Part shown: positions 7,965-16,403 of the stretch, one piece after another
Layout: every line of letters starts with the position of its first letter
Position numbering within the stretch: the stretch's first letter is position 1
DNA from: a virus
IMG/VR virus record: IMGVR_UViG_3300048772_000133
Location: 1 to 64,000 of that record
DNA length: 64,000 bases
Reading direction: 5' to 3' (one strand)
Notes under the pieces: model-generated
Databases searched by the model: none
The model's input: the letters and a program-made list of their open reading frames with translations, nothing else
Told to the model about the DNA's origin: nothing
Position numbers and translations under genes: made by a program

Positions 7965-8767
7965 GGGGTCTCCACGTTCTTGACTCGAATTTCTTGTTCG
8001 GGGCCGAAGCCTACGCGGTTTGATAGCTGGTAGCCCAAAGCGACCGGGGGTTGCTGGAAGGAATCGAGAGGGAAAGTTGCTCTTCGGCGATCCCAAGCTC
8101 TCTCCATACTGGCTTTAATCTTAGCCTTGGTCTCTTCCGTCTGTTTTGTTCCCAGTTTGTGGTTTCCGGTGTGGTTCTTGGCGATGTTCGCTCGTCCTTC
8201 GGGAGTATGATGCTTTCCCGTATTAGCGGCGGACATGCGGGCCGCGTACTCGGGGTCTTTCCATCTTTCTTTGCATTTGTCCCCGATTAACTTCTTAATT
8301 TCATCCGTGTGGGGTTGACCCAGGTCGTGGCGACCAAACATCGGGTTGCGCTCCCCGACTAAAAGACCTTTACGGGATTCTGAAGCTCGCTTCTTGTTCT
8401 CGGGGTTCTGCCACCACTCTTTGCTCTTCTTTGAAATCTTAACTTTGTTCTCTGGGAGGTGTCTACCAGCCCGACCACCCAACATTCTGTTATATCCAAC
8501 AGAGGGGTCGGTGGCATTAAAATGAGCGATGTAGAAGGTTTCGAGTTCGTTGCCCTCTTCTCGACTGGGCGCCTCGTCTATTTTCTCAATAACGAAGGAG
8601 TCTTTTCCGTGGTCTCGAATTGCTTGGTGAAAATCTTGTGGGGCCTTCTTAACGAGGGCGTCGTACAAATGACGACTCCAACGCCTCCGCAGAATCTGTA
8701 CCGTCTGCCCGACGTAGATAATACCGTTAGTCGAGTCTGTGACTTTGTAAATGCTTACTGTTTCCAT
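7961..8767 (-). CDS. GIY-YIG homing endonuclease
   Basis: A 268-residue protein. The N-terminus carries the GIY-YIG nuclease fold: SIYKVTDSTNGIIYVGQT, the catalytic Arg region (LRRRWSRHL) and the distal Glu region. The C-terminal half has repeated NUMOD-type helices (ENKVKISKKSKEWW, HTDEIKKLIGDK, TPEGRANIAKNH) used for DNA contact. It sits directly downstream of the intron-rich MCP gene and has its own promoter (8845-8872). Confidence 0.9.
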   Translation of the reverse strand: METVSIYKVTDSTNGIIYVGQTVQILRRRWSRHLYDALVKKAPQDFHQAIRDHGKDSFVIEKIDEAPSREEGNELETFYIAHFNATDPSVGYNRMLGGRAGRHLPENKVKISKKSKEWWQNPENKKRASESRKGLLVGERNPMFGRHDLGQPHTDEIKKLIGDKCKERWKDPEYAARMSAANTGKHHTPEGRANIAKNHTGNHKLGTKQTEETKAKIKASMERAWDRRRATFPLDSFQQPPVALGYQLSNRVGFGPEQEIRVKNVETP

Positions 8768-8844
8768 TTTGTCCTCATCTTGCCATGAGGGTTTGGGGCC
8801 GAGGGCAAGCTCGACCCCTTACCGTCTGATTCGAATCTACTTGT

Positions 8845-8872
8845 ATTATACCACACTTTCATGCTTCTGCAA
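8845..8872 (-). promoter_or_regulatory. Sigma70 promoter for the GIY-YIG operon
   Basis: On the minus strand TTGCAG, 16-nt spacer, TATAAT, with TGG directly before the -10 (extended -10). It lies between the MCP stop (8898) and the GIY-YIG start (8767). Confidence 0.7.
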
Positions 8873-8897
8873 CAAGTATTTTCGAACTATTTTCGTC

Positions 8898-11549
8898 CTA
8901 GCTGGACGATGTCTGCGCCTGAATACGCTGTCTGTTACCCGTTTAGAATCAACGGACTGACTCATTTCTGGTCAGTTCATACGGTTTTCTTTCCCGTATG
9001 GTCGGACTATTGCATGTCCTTTCGGACCCACTTCGCTTAGTCTCTCAGCCTGCTTTCGCTTGGCCCTCCTTGGCATTTCAGCGTCGGAGTCAATCAGAAG
9101 GGGTTTATCCTGCGCCGTTGTGTTAACGCAGTGTCATTGTAGAACCCGGCGGCTCTGTTACCTCGTCCAGGTAATGGACGCGGGCAAGTCGTTTCTGTTC
9201 CGCTTGCCTCATACGGTTCGTTTCCCGTATGCCCAGACTGTTGCATACCCTTTCGGGTCTTCTTCGCTCAGTCGTTCACGGTCTCTTTCGAGTTCCGCCT
9301 CGTTGGCATTTCAGCGTTCGAGTCAATCAGAAGAAGTTTTACCTGCGCCGATGTTTTAACGCAGTGTGTTGGTGTAGCGAACGTTGTAGCTCACCCACGG
9401 AGACTACTTACATCAACTTTGTTGTCGGAGGCTGGGTTTGGTCACCACCGATTTGCCGAGCGGGGTCAGAACTGGAACCCTGCTCAGGTGCGCTCTGGAT
9501 AAACAGCTTGTAGTTCTTGCTGTTATCATTCGGGTTTTTGCCCAGGAAAACGCTGAAGATCGCGTCTTCACCGAAAATATAAGTGTTATAAACTCTCTGT
9601 TAACTGCTGTGTTATCAGCAAGATACGTCATTTCTGCGTATCTCTCATACTTCATTTCGTATGAGAACGGACTATCGCATCGTCCATTACCTGGACGCCC
9701 CATCGTTTAGTCTCTCACGGTCCCTTTCGGGTTCCGCCTTGTTGGCTTCTCAGCTTCCAAGTCGATTAGACGGGGTTCTCATTCGAGGGTTTCACCTCGA
9801 TGACGCCTACATTATTGACGTGTTGCCACTTATAGTCACGGTCGGAGCAGTTGTGGTTTGTTTGAACGTTACGCCAGCGAACGAGATAACATCCTCGTTC
9901 TTCGGCAGTTCAAACAGCATGGAACGCATGGAGTCGTCGCGCTTGATGATGTCGGACAATCCGTTGAAGGACGTGTCGTTCAGGATGTCGCGGACCACTG
10001 ACGGGTGAATGATTCCGCCAAATTTGTTGTCCACGAGCGGACGTGCGTTCACGGCTACCAGGGACTGAGCGGCGGAACGAACGTTGTTGGCCGTCAGGTA
10101 GGAACCGTTTGCGAGTTGAATGTTGACCAGGTTGTCAATCGCAACAGCCGAGTCAGCGGTAAGCTGGACAAGGGTGTTGAGGGTGAGGGCCAAGCGGTAG
10201 TTCAACTCATTTGCGAGATTCTGGAGTAGACCGGGGTCGTCGATTGCGACATCAAGTGCGAGGTCGCTAGAATTTATAAAATCGGCGTATTGCCCAATTG
10301 TGGCCAAAATCTTGTTGCTGGATTCAGAGATCGGACTTCCGACAGTGCCTTCTGCGGACTGGTTCAGGTTAGCGGAAAGCAGTGCGTAGGTGTAGACTTT
10401 ATGTGTTTAGGCCGTCAGCATCTCTGCTGGGGCGCTCTCGTCGTCGCCGACGAGAACAGGCTGTGTCTTCGGATTATTGAGAAAACGAATTGCATCGCAC
10501 AACTTCTTACGAAGCTCCCTATTTGGAGTTCTTGGAAGACGGACAAGCTCTAGAGCTATCTTGGCTTGCGGCCTCTTTGTTCTCAGGTAGGGTAGCACTT
10601 GGAGTAGAAAACTTTTGCGGTTCTCTTTTCCGGTGAGTTCCCAAGTGTAGAACTCTCTGGTGTTTCCTTTGGCTTCTTGCGTGTGAAACCACCCGCCGTA
10701 CAACCGCAGAAACAACTGGATAAGAGGGGCATAATTGTTGCCCATTCTAATTCGTAGCATCGGTTTACCGTCAGGAGTAAAAGCTGCTGATATGCAACCT
10801 TCGCCGTCCATGATTCCGGCCACGTATGCGTGCGTTAGTTTGTCTTCAACAAACCCGTCTAGCGTGTCAGTCGTTACGCATTCCCTGTTTTTCATCCCCC
10901 GGATTTTGTCCATCAACTCTTTGCGTTTCGATGGGTTCTGCTGATCGCCGAGGTCGTAGAACTCCTGAAGTACCAGAGCCTCTTCCTTTTTGATTCGCAG
11001 ATACGGAAGGATATAAGAGAGAAATTGTGGGGCGGCATTCCTGCCGTTGATGTTCCACTGATACCAAACTTGGCCGCGTGCTGGCGTGTGCTTGGTGTAG
11101 AAGCCCCCAAAAGTTTCGACTAGCCCCTTTACCAGGGACAGTTCAACGCTGCTCATAACGATTCTAGGTTGGTAAGGAGTTGCTTTTCCGCCTTCTTTTA
11201 CAGTCGGCTTGTATATCGAAAAGCACCCTTCCGCGTCCATCAAACCAGCGGCGTAGGCTTTTGTTCTTTCTCTCATAGGGTCTTTGCTCGGCATTGTCTG
11301 CTCCAATTATTATACTACCACACCGATAGTATTTTGTCAAGCAGATTTTCACCGATTTAGCTAGATTTTAATTCAGCACCATAGATACTGAATCTGGTTG
11401 CCTTGGCGCAACGGCAGCGGACGCTGCTTGGTCATGCTAAGGAATGGAGTGTTTGCCTTCAGGTTAGGAATTGCTTCCCGCTCGTAGTGAATTGCTACCA
11501 AGTTGGGGAGAGCGCCCGAGGTGACTATACTGGCTGGTGAATAACTCAT
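8898..11549 (-). CDS. Major capsid protein gene (N4-gp56 family), split by introns
   Basis: Exons on the minus strand: 11549-11387, 10396-9818, 9592-9359, 9152-9126 and 8927-8898 (stop TAG). Exon 1 gives the family N-terminus (ALPNLVAIHYEREAIPNLKA). Exon 2 gives NQSAEGTVGSPISE and the long helical core. Exon 3 begins NTYIFGEDAIFSVFL, and exons 4-5 give PPGSTMTLR and RIQAQTSSS. Joined at U/G group I boundaries these make about 328 residues, normal for the family, provided a 46-nt insert at 9398-9443 is removed or skipped. Function: self-assembles into the capsid shell. The frame as written in DNA has stops, so the gene depends on RNA splicing. Confidence 0.85.
8928..9125 (-). ncRNA. Group I intron C in the MCP gene
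   Basis: 198 nt. P1: exon CTGCGT pairs with intron GCGCAG with the U-G wobble at the splice site. P7: GACTA/TAGTC. P8: GTCC-GAAA-GGAC. P9-like hairpin CATACGG/CCGTATG. It is closely related to intron B and carries no ORF. Confidence 0.8.
9153..9358 (-). ncRNA. Group I intron B in the MCP gene
   Basis: 206 nt. P1 uses the same CTGCGT/GCGCAG helix as intron C. P7 is GACTG/CAGTC, which covaries with GACTA/TAGTC of introns A and C. P8 is ACCC-GAAA-GGGT. Near its 3' end it contains a copy of the 15-nt motif (9165-9179), in the opposite orientation to that in intron A. Confidence 0.8.
9398..9443 (-). other. 46-nt frame-breaking insert inside MCP exon 3
   Basis: The MCP reads DPARQIGG up to 9444, then 46 nt with an in-frame TAA, then WVSYNVRYTNTLR from 9397. 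Removing exactly 46 nt restores the frame. The insert follows a T and ends in G, as group I introns do, but it is far too short for a ribozyme core and shows no P1. Confidence 0.7.
9593..9817 (-). ncRNA. Group I intron A in the MCP gene
   Basis: 225 nt. Exon end ACGT pairs with GCGT in the intron (U-G at the junction). P7 is GACTA/TAGTC and a P9-like hairpin is CTCATAC/GTATGAG. The P8 hairpin is not a GAAA tetraloop as in introns B and C but a copy of the dispersed motif (9682-9696, GTCC AGGTAAT GGAC on the transcript). Splicing gives NTFYNTYIFGEDA. Confidence 0.8.
10407..11294 (-). CDS. LAGLIDADG homing endonuclease (two-motif)
   Basis: A 295-residue protein starting MPSKDPMRERT with GGAG upstream. 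Two LAGLIDADG helices, AYAAGLMDAEG near residue 15 and AYVAGIMDGEG near 165, mark a single-chain monomeric enzyme; the acidic residue of each motif is present. Encoded within the first MCP intron, it should cleave intronless MCP alleles and spread the intron. A TTG start 12 nt earlier is possible. Promoter-like elements are at 11312-11340. Confidence 0.9.
   Translation of the reverse strand: MPSKDPMRERTKAYAAGLMDAEGCFSIYKPTVKEGGKATPYQPRIVMSSVELSLVKGLVETFGGFYTKHTPARGQVWYQWNINGRNAAPQFLSYILPYLRIKKEEALVLQEFYDLGDQQNPSKRKELMDKIRGMKNRECVTTDTLDGFVEDKLTHAYVAGIMDGEGCISAAFTPDGKPMLRIRMGNNYAPLIQLFLRLYGGWFHTQEAKGNTREFYTWELTGKENRKSFLLQVLPYLRTKRPQAKIALELVRLPRTPNRELRKKLCDAIRFLNNPKTQPVLVGDDESAPAEMLTA
11312..11340 (-). 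promoter_or_regulatory. Promoter of the intron-encoded endonuclease
   Basis: Minus strand TTGACA, 17 nt, TAGTAT preceded by TGG, inside the intron just upstream of the endonuclease start. It would give independent early expression of the endonuclease. Confidence 0.6.
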
Positions 11550-11567
11550 TTGAGTTACTCCTTTGTG

Positions 11568-12707
11568 TTAGATAGAGCGCCGACTTTTTGCAATGTGCAT
11601 CTGAGTTGCCCGCCACAATGCTTGGTGGGCTTCGTCTGACATATTGTTTAAGTCCTCGGCTGAGGGCGCTGTGAGGGTCTCGGGCGGCGCGACGGGTGTT
11701 ACGTCGTTTCTCCCAATTCCCAAAGCCGCTCTCGGGCGCGTCACCACTTGAACAATCCGTTCGTTGGGGCGCGGCGCAGGCAGTGCCGGTCCGTTTGACG
11801 GAACCGCTACCGGCGGAGTGGGTTCGGCCTGTGGTTCAGGCGGAATTTGTCTTGACCTCGGGGCCGTGAGTAGCAATCCATCGCTGCTCAGGTCCGCAAA
11901 AGCCTCTTCAATGTTTGAAACTGTCCATTGTCCGGCGGAGTGAAGATCGAACATATTCGCGTCGGGTTTGCCGAGCTTGAACTTGCTCAGCCAGCGGACA
12001 ATGAGGTTGAAATTCTTTCCCTCTCTGTCCGGGTAATAGTCGGGGTTCCTTCGAACAAACTCCTCGCCCACGGCCCCGGTTTCGAGGTTGGCGTCCGCGT
12101 TCGCTCCCTTTTGCGCCAAGGAGAACACTTCGTCCATTGTTACTCCCCGTGTCTTTTGCATCAGAGCATCGAAGGCAGCAGAGGGATCGGATTCCCACAT
12201 GGTCTTGATCTCGAAGACTTCGTCCGCCGTCAGCTTCCGGGTAGTGGTCGCCATCTTTGGCGTGGCGGGCTGCGCGGGGGCGGGCGTTCCGAACTTCAGC
12301 TTCCCACTCAACTCCCGGATTTTCTTCGTGGCGTTCAGCTTGCCGGTCAGAACGTTAATCAGAAGCTCGTCTTTGTTCTTGCCCCAGAAGACCTCCGGTT
12401 TAGCGCCAGTGCCTGGGTCGAGCACAGCCTTCCACTGCCCTTTTTCCTTCGTGCGGGTAACGTAGGCCCCGTCTTCCAACTGAAAGACTTCCGGGCCTTC
12501 GGGCTCGGGCTCCACTACGGGAACAACGATCTCTGGTTCCGGCTGAGGATAGTTTGTAACTATCTCCGGAGTGATTAAGGGGTGCTCGTCCAAAAGGTCG
12601 GGGTTGATCTCGTCCAAGTGGGTTGCGCTAAAATCAACGTTGTTGAAAGGGTCGGGGGTGCCGTCTGAATTGAGGGCCCAGGGATCAATTACTGGTTGGT
12701 TTGCCAT
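11568..12707 (-). CDS. Probable capsid scaffold protein
   Basis: A 379-residue acidic protein, Pro/Glu-rich at the N-terminus (PEPEIVVPVVEPEPEGPE), with helical central parts (LTADEVFEIKTMWESDPS...) and a basic C-terminus. Its place directly upstream of the MCP and its low-complexity acidic nature fit an internal scaffold. It has no catalytic triad, so it is not a protease fusion. Inference from context. Confidence 0.6.
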   Translation of the reverse strand: MANQPVIDPWALNSDGTPDPFNNVDFSATHLDEINPDLLDEHPLITPEIVTNYPQPEPEIVVPVVEPEPEGPEVFQLEDGAYVTRTKEKGQWKAVLDPGTGAKPEVFWGKNKDELLINVLTGKLNATKKIRELSGKLKFGTPAPAQPATPKMATTTRKLTADEVFEIKTMWESDPSAAFDALMQKTRGVTMDEVFSLAQKGANADANLETGAVGEEFVRRNPDYYPDREGKNFNLIVRWLSKFKLGKPDANMFDLHSAGQWTVSNIEEAFADLSSDGLLLTAPRSRQIPPEPQAEPTPPVAVPSNGPALPAPRPNERIVQVVTRPRAALGIGRNDVTPVAPPETLTAPSAEDLNNMSDEAHQALWRATQMHIAKSRRSI

Positions 12708-12766
12708 GTCTTTCCTTCTTCCTGGAATCCCCAGGAACGCTTAGGTTTGTCCATTATCCGGACGGG

Positions 12767-13000
12767 TTAGTTGTAAGATTGAACTTGAGGGCCTTCGAAC
12801 GTATTACAGCCGCCCGTCGTGTAAACAGGATTATAAGGCACCCAAAAAGGAATAGGATCATACGGCGAAGGACAACCCGGCCACGGAGGGTAAGAAGGAA
12901 CCGGCACCGCGTTTTTGCGTCCACAACAGGGGCAATAGCCGCAAGCAGGACATACGTGCTGTTGGCCGCTCTGATAGTTTCCCAAAGGTTCTAAAGTCAT
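12767..13000 (-). CDS. Cys-knuckle, proline-rich small protein
   Basis: A 77-residue protein with CPACGYCPCCGRK near the N-terminus, a probable zinc knuckle, followed by Pro/Tyr-rich sequence (VPSYPPWPGCPSPYDPIPF). ATG overlaps the preceding stop as TAATG. The motif copy at 12749-12763 follows its stop codon closely. Function unknown. Confidence 0.65.
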   Translation of the reverse strand: MTLEPLGNYQSGQQHVCPACGYCPCCGRKNAVPVPSYPPWPGCPSPYDPIPFWVPYNPVYTTGGCNTFEGPQVQSYN

Positions 13001-13359
13001 TATGCCCCCCTCTCTTTCATTAACTGAGCTACATCCGCTGCTTTGTACGCGCCGGACAACCAAGCGGCCACTTCTTCTGACGGGTGGTTGGCCGCCTCAA
13101 TAGCCGAGTTGATGTCTTGTTGAAACTTCACAAACTGATCGTCCAAGGCAGAGGCCGCAGCGTGTACGGTCGGGACTGTGGGGTCGCCTGGGGGGAGATC
13201 GACTAAAGCTTGTACTGCCTTGTCCCTATAGTCCCGCAAAACCTGAATGACGGTTTCCCACCCGGGGTGTGTGGTGACTATGCGAAGGGCCCGGCCTTTC
13301 TCGTACAAGCCGAGTTGGGCTTCTATCTCGGAAGGTTCGTATCTCTCATCTTCCAACAT
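13000..13359 (-). CDS. Helical hypothetical protein, 119 residues
   Basis: Mostly alpha-helical, acidic then basic (MLEDERYEPSEIEAQLGLYE...). TAATG overlaps join it to both neighbours. It resembles small head-associated proteins placed between portal and scaffold but has no diagnostic motif. Confidence 0.65.
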   Translation of the reverse strand: MLEDERYEPSEIEAQLGLYEKGRALRIVTTHPGWETVIQVLRDYRDKAVQALVDLPPGDPTVPTVHAAASALDDQFVKFQQDINSAIEAANHPSEEVAAWLSGAYKAADVAQLMKERGA

Positions 13360-13577
13360 TACAGTCCCCCGAGGATGTGTTCCAGGTTAACTACTCGTTT
13401 AGCGACCGGGGGCGGGGCGGAAGACAAGTTTCCTGGTCTTCCTGTCTTGACTTGGTGGGCCGCGTTGATGAGTCGCTGCAAATCGGCTTCCGACATGTTA
13501 TCGAATTCGGTGCCCAGAATTCTGGCATCGGTGCTAGTATTTACTTGAAAATTGGGTTGGTACGTTGTACTAGACAT
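13359..13577 (-). CDS. Hypothetical protein, 72 residues
   Basis: Begins MSSTTYQPNFQVNTSTD, with a central helix (NMSEADLQRLINAAHQV) and C-terminus NLEHILGGL. Its start lies just inside the end of the upstream gene (8-nt overlap). Unknown function; head-region context. Confidence 0.6.
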   Translation of the reverse strand: MSSTTYQPNFQVNTSTDARILGTEFDNMSEADLQRLINAAHQVKTGRPGNLSSAPPPVAKRVVNLEHILGGL

Positions 13578-13935
13578 TCTCGGCCCCCCGTTTCCAGGGC
13601 TTATAGGCGTCCTGACCGGAGCATCCATCCCAACTAAACCCGCAAGGCGCTCCGCTGCCGTCTCTGTCGGAGACCACTAGATCATACAGCCAGCTATCTT
13701 TTGACTTGCTTGGTCGTATCTTAGCCGCGAAGTATTTATCCACGAAAGCCGCTGGGTTCTTCTTGGCTTCCCCGTAGGCTGTTCCCGCAAGCAGCAAGGC
13801 TGTGATCTGAGAGTCCGAGTATTCTTCTAAAGAACTCGGCCTAATCTTTACACCCCGAAATTCAAGCCAGCGGTATTTGAGGCGTAACTTGGCAAGTCTA
13901 AGGCGCTTCCAAAGGTCTTCAAACCAATTCTTCAT
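13570..13935 (-). CDS. Hypothetical protein, 121 residues
   Basis: Basic helical N-terminus (MKNWFEDLWKRLRLAKLRLK), then a mixed domain with two cysteines (CGFSWDGC) that could form a site or disulphide. Lies between the portal and the small head genes. Not recognised. Confidence 0.65.
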   Translation of the reverse strand: MKNWFEDLWKRLRLAKLRLKYRWLEFRGVKIRPSSLEEYSDSQITALLLAGTAYGEAKKNPAAFVDKYFAAKIRPSKSKDSWLYDLVVSDRDGSGAPCGFSWDGCSGQDAYKPWKRGAENV

Positions 13936-13994
13936 TCAATTTCCTCTCGGCAATCCGCCGAAACGGGTAGGTTGTTGTCCGGGAAATGGACGGC

Positions 13995-16079
13995 TTACGC
14001 CTGACTCCCAAACCCGGTCGTCTGAGTGTCCGGAGAGCCGGAAAGTTCTTCCGGTTCCACTGCTTTCTTGAAGGTCTCGCGGAGTACGTCACGCGCGGCG
14101 CGAGCCGTGTTGTCGGCATCCGCTTGCTGTTGCTGAGCCGCTGATTTCTGAGCGAGCAGAGCTTGCTGCGCCTGGAACTTTTGTTGCAGAACCCCGCCCT
14201 GGCTTTGCTGTTGCTGTCTCTGCAAGTCCTTGGGCGTCATCGGAACAACAACATCGTTCTGATTTTTCCAGTCGCTGGCTTCAAACCACATGCGAACTAT
14301 CTCGTTTACGTCAATCTTCTTGCCTTCGACCGCAAGCTGTTCTACGATGGCGGGGTTGGACAGGAACTGTGATAGCATGGGCAAGCCCTGGGCCATGTTT
14401 CGGCGGGTCTGCATTTTGCTTCCAGCCAGTATCGCAAACTTGACTTTGGCATTCAGGATGTCGATCAAGTCGCCGCCCTGCGTCACATAGTCGTGCTTCA
14501 ACTCCTCGCTCATAATCCAATCAAGCTGAGAAAGCGGAAGCATCATCTGGTTCATTTCCTGCATATCATATAGAAACGGAACGATAACCTGGTTGGCAAT
14601 TTTGTCCACGAATTCGGAGACGGGGGTGCTTGCGCCTTGCAGCAAGCCTTGGGCTCCGGCAGAGGATCGAGCGAGATTTGAGTGTCCGCTTGCTCCCGAT
14701 ACCCCTTGCCCGCTCATTGAGCTATTTCCCGATACCGAGTCTACTCGGCTTTGGGACATGCCCAAGATTTGTCCAGCCTCGGGGACTGGGTCTCCAAATT
14801 TGAGGACCTCTAAATCTCCCTTGGTATCCACTTCTATCATCTTGGCGGGTCCGATGCGCACGCTCTGCGTCGGGATGCTCTTGCCTCGCACGCGGACAAA
14901 CGGGGCTTGCAACTTCAAACTTACTGTATCAAGCAGCAGGTTTGTGGTTCCGGTTTGCAGGCGTTGTTCCGTGCCCACGGTCCGGCCCAAACCCATGCCC
15001 CAGAAACTTCCGGGGCTGTCCCACCAGCCAATGCTGAGGAACGGAATCTTGCCGTAGACGTTCTTGTCGTTGTAGATGACAAGTTTCTTTTGCAGGACGA
15101 TGATGTAGGTTTTATTGTCCCACCGCTCCAAAACCTCTAGGGGTTTTTGGAAAGGATCGGCAGTCGTCTCTTCCCACCGGGATTCAGCCCTTGCGTCATA
15201 CAAGGGATTTCTTCCTTCTTCCTCTTGGATGTTGGACTCAACAGGCTCCTGTGGGGGGAAGAACAATTCGAGGAGTTTTTCCCTTGAAGGAATATCATAG
15301 CCTTCCCGGTCGCGCAGCTTGTCCAGGTCATCCCACGTCATGTAGCGGCGGCGGATAACATACTTCGCTTTGCGAATGTCCGGCACGTTTAGTCCGGGGT
15401 CCACCAAGACTTCTTTCAGGTTGACGATGTGCTCGAAGGTGGGTCGGTCTATGACCTCTTCTATGATGTCTTCTTCTAACTCATCGTCCCCAATCGTAGT
15501 ATCGGGGGCTCCGGGGATCGCGCTCTTGATTGTTACCGAAGGTGTTTTGCGCTTGACTATTTTGCGCTCACGTGTGAACTTTTCCCATCCTTCCTGGAAT
15601 ATGGCCGTGCCAAACAACAGGCAGTTTGCCATTCCCAAGCGCAGTTCTTCCCTGAAGTTGATGTCTTCCAGTTGGAAACCGAGCAACGCTTTTACTGCTC
15701 GGGCACATTGCGAACTTGTTCCCGGTCTTTCCTGAGCGAGGAATGGTGGGTTCTCGTAGAACAACCCGGCCAGGGCTTGGGGATTTATGCCGTTGACAGC
15801 GAGCGCGACCGTGAAGAAATTGACGGAGGCGGCTTCGAGTTGAGTGCCAGGCCAGTATCGAGCAACGAACTGCGAGTTATACAGATCGCGGGCCGTCGCA
15901 AATTGAAGAATCCATTGGCGACGATTTTCTTCCTGCTCCGCTCTTTCAGTATCCTGAATAACCAGTTTCAAACTGGCATTCTCTTCGGAGGCCCAGGACC
16001 CGACAGAAAGGAAGGACTTCGCTTCTTTGAGCGTTATGTCTTGGTGCGGATTAGGTACGGGCTCTGGAAGAATGCTCAT
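13995..16079 (-). CDS. Portal protein
   Basis: A 694-residue protein with the layout of large podovirus/siphovirus portals: N-terminal wing (RRQWILQFATARDLYNSQFVA), clip and stem region (IPFLSIGWWDSPGSFWGMGLG, then TVGTEQRLQTGTTNLLLDTV), Gly/Ser-rich segment, and a long Gln-rich helical C-terminal barrel. The portal dodecamer forms the DNA entry pore and docks the terminase. Its place between terminase and capsid genes supports the call. Confidence 0.85.
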   Translation of the reverse strand: MSILPEPVPNPHQDITLKEAKSFLSVGSWASEENASLKLVIQDTERAEQEENRRQWILQFATARDLYNSQFVARYWPGTQLEAASVNFFTVALAVNGINPQALAGLFYENPPFLAQERPGTSSQCARAVKALLGFQLEDINFREELRLGMANCLLFGTAIFQEGWEKFTRERKIVKRKTPSVTIKSAIPGAPDTTIGDDELEEDIIEEVIDRPTFEHIVNLKEVLVDPGLNVPDIRKAKYVIRRRYMTWDDLDKLRDREGYDIPSREKLLELFFPPQEPVESNIQEEEGRNPLYDARAESRWEETTADPFQKPLEVLERWDNKTYIIVLQKKLVIYNDKNVYGKIPFLSIGWWDSPGSFWGMGLGRTVGTEQRLQTGTTNLLLDTVSLKLQAPFVRVRGKSIPTQSVRIGPAKMIEVDTKGDLEVLKFGDPVPEAGQILGMSQSRVDSVSGNSSMSGQGVSGASGHSNLARSSAGAQGLLQGASTPVSEFVDKIANQVIVPFLYDMQEMNQMMLPLSQLDWIMSEELKHDYVTQGGDLIDILNAKVKFAILAGSKMQTRRNMAQGLPMLSQFLSNPAIVEQLAVEGKKIDVNEIVRMWFEASDWKNQNDVVVPMTPKDLQRQQQQSQGGVLQQKFQAQQALLAQKSAAQQQQADADNTARAARDVLRETFKKAVEPEELSGSPDTQTTGFGSQA

Positions 16080-16131
16080 CTTTCCCCTTGTCGTTCAATA
16101 TTCAAGAATATAGAATAGTCCATTAACCGGA

Positions 16132-16401
16132 CTACTCGCAGTCGTGGCTTCCGGAAGTTAGGTTCACGGAACAAGCGACTTTCACCGCTGTTCCGGCATC
16201 CGCCGAACTTGAGCCAACCTTGAAGTCGGAAGCGGTCACGTCGTTATTGACGTTCTGTGTCGGGGATTGTTTGACCAACTGGCCTTCGCCAGATGAAGAA
16301 CCTTCGGCTCCGGTAGGGCCTACGGCAGGATAGTCAGACGGCTTGGAATCACGAGGATTTTCGAGATTGCCGCCACTTTTTACTAGAGTTCCAACAGCCA
16401 T
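16132..16401 (-). CDS. Hypothetical protein, 89 residues
   Basis: Starts MAVGTLVKSGGNLENP after an AGAGG site. Ser/Gly/Val-rich with little predicted helix and a possible C-terminal beta hairpin (VKVACSVNLTSGSHDCE) containing two cysteines. The stop codon TAG is formed with the first G of the motif copy at 16118-16132. A structural accessory role is guessed from position. Confidence 0.6.
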   Translation of the reverse strand: MAVGTLVKSGGNLENPRDSKPSDYPAVGPTGAEGSSSGEGQLVKQSPTQNVNNDVTASDFKVGSSSADAGTAVKVACSVNLTSGSHDCE

Positions 16402-16403
16402 TT

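Larger units (their letters stand above)
10397..11386 (-). ncRNA. Intron with LAGLIDADG ORF in the MCP gene
   Basis: 990 nt. The 5' site is well supported: exon GATTCAGT pairs over 8 positions with intron GCTGAATT, ending in U-G. The intron ends in G at 10397 before TCTACACC. The endonuclease ORF fills nearly all of it, with only about 80 nt before the ORF promoter region and 10 nt after its stop, so any P3-P8 core must overlap the coding sequence. Confidence 0.65.

Noticed and set aside
10397-11386. Intein in the capsid protein
   Set aside because: The reading frame stops right after the exon and the inserted ORF has its own start; no intein splicing motifs at the ends.
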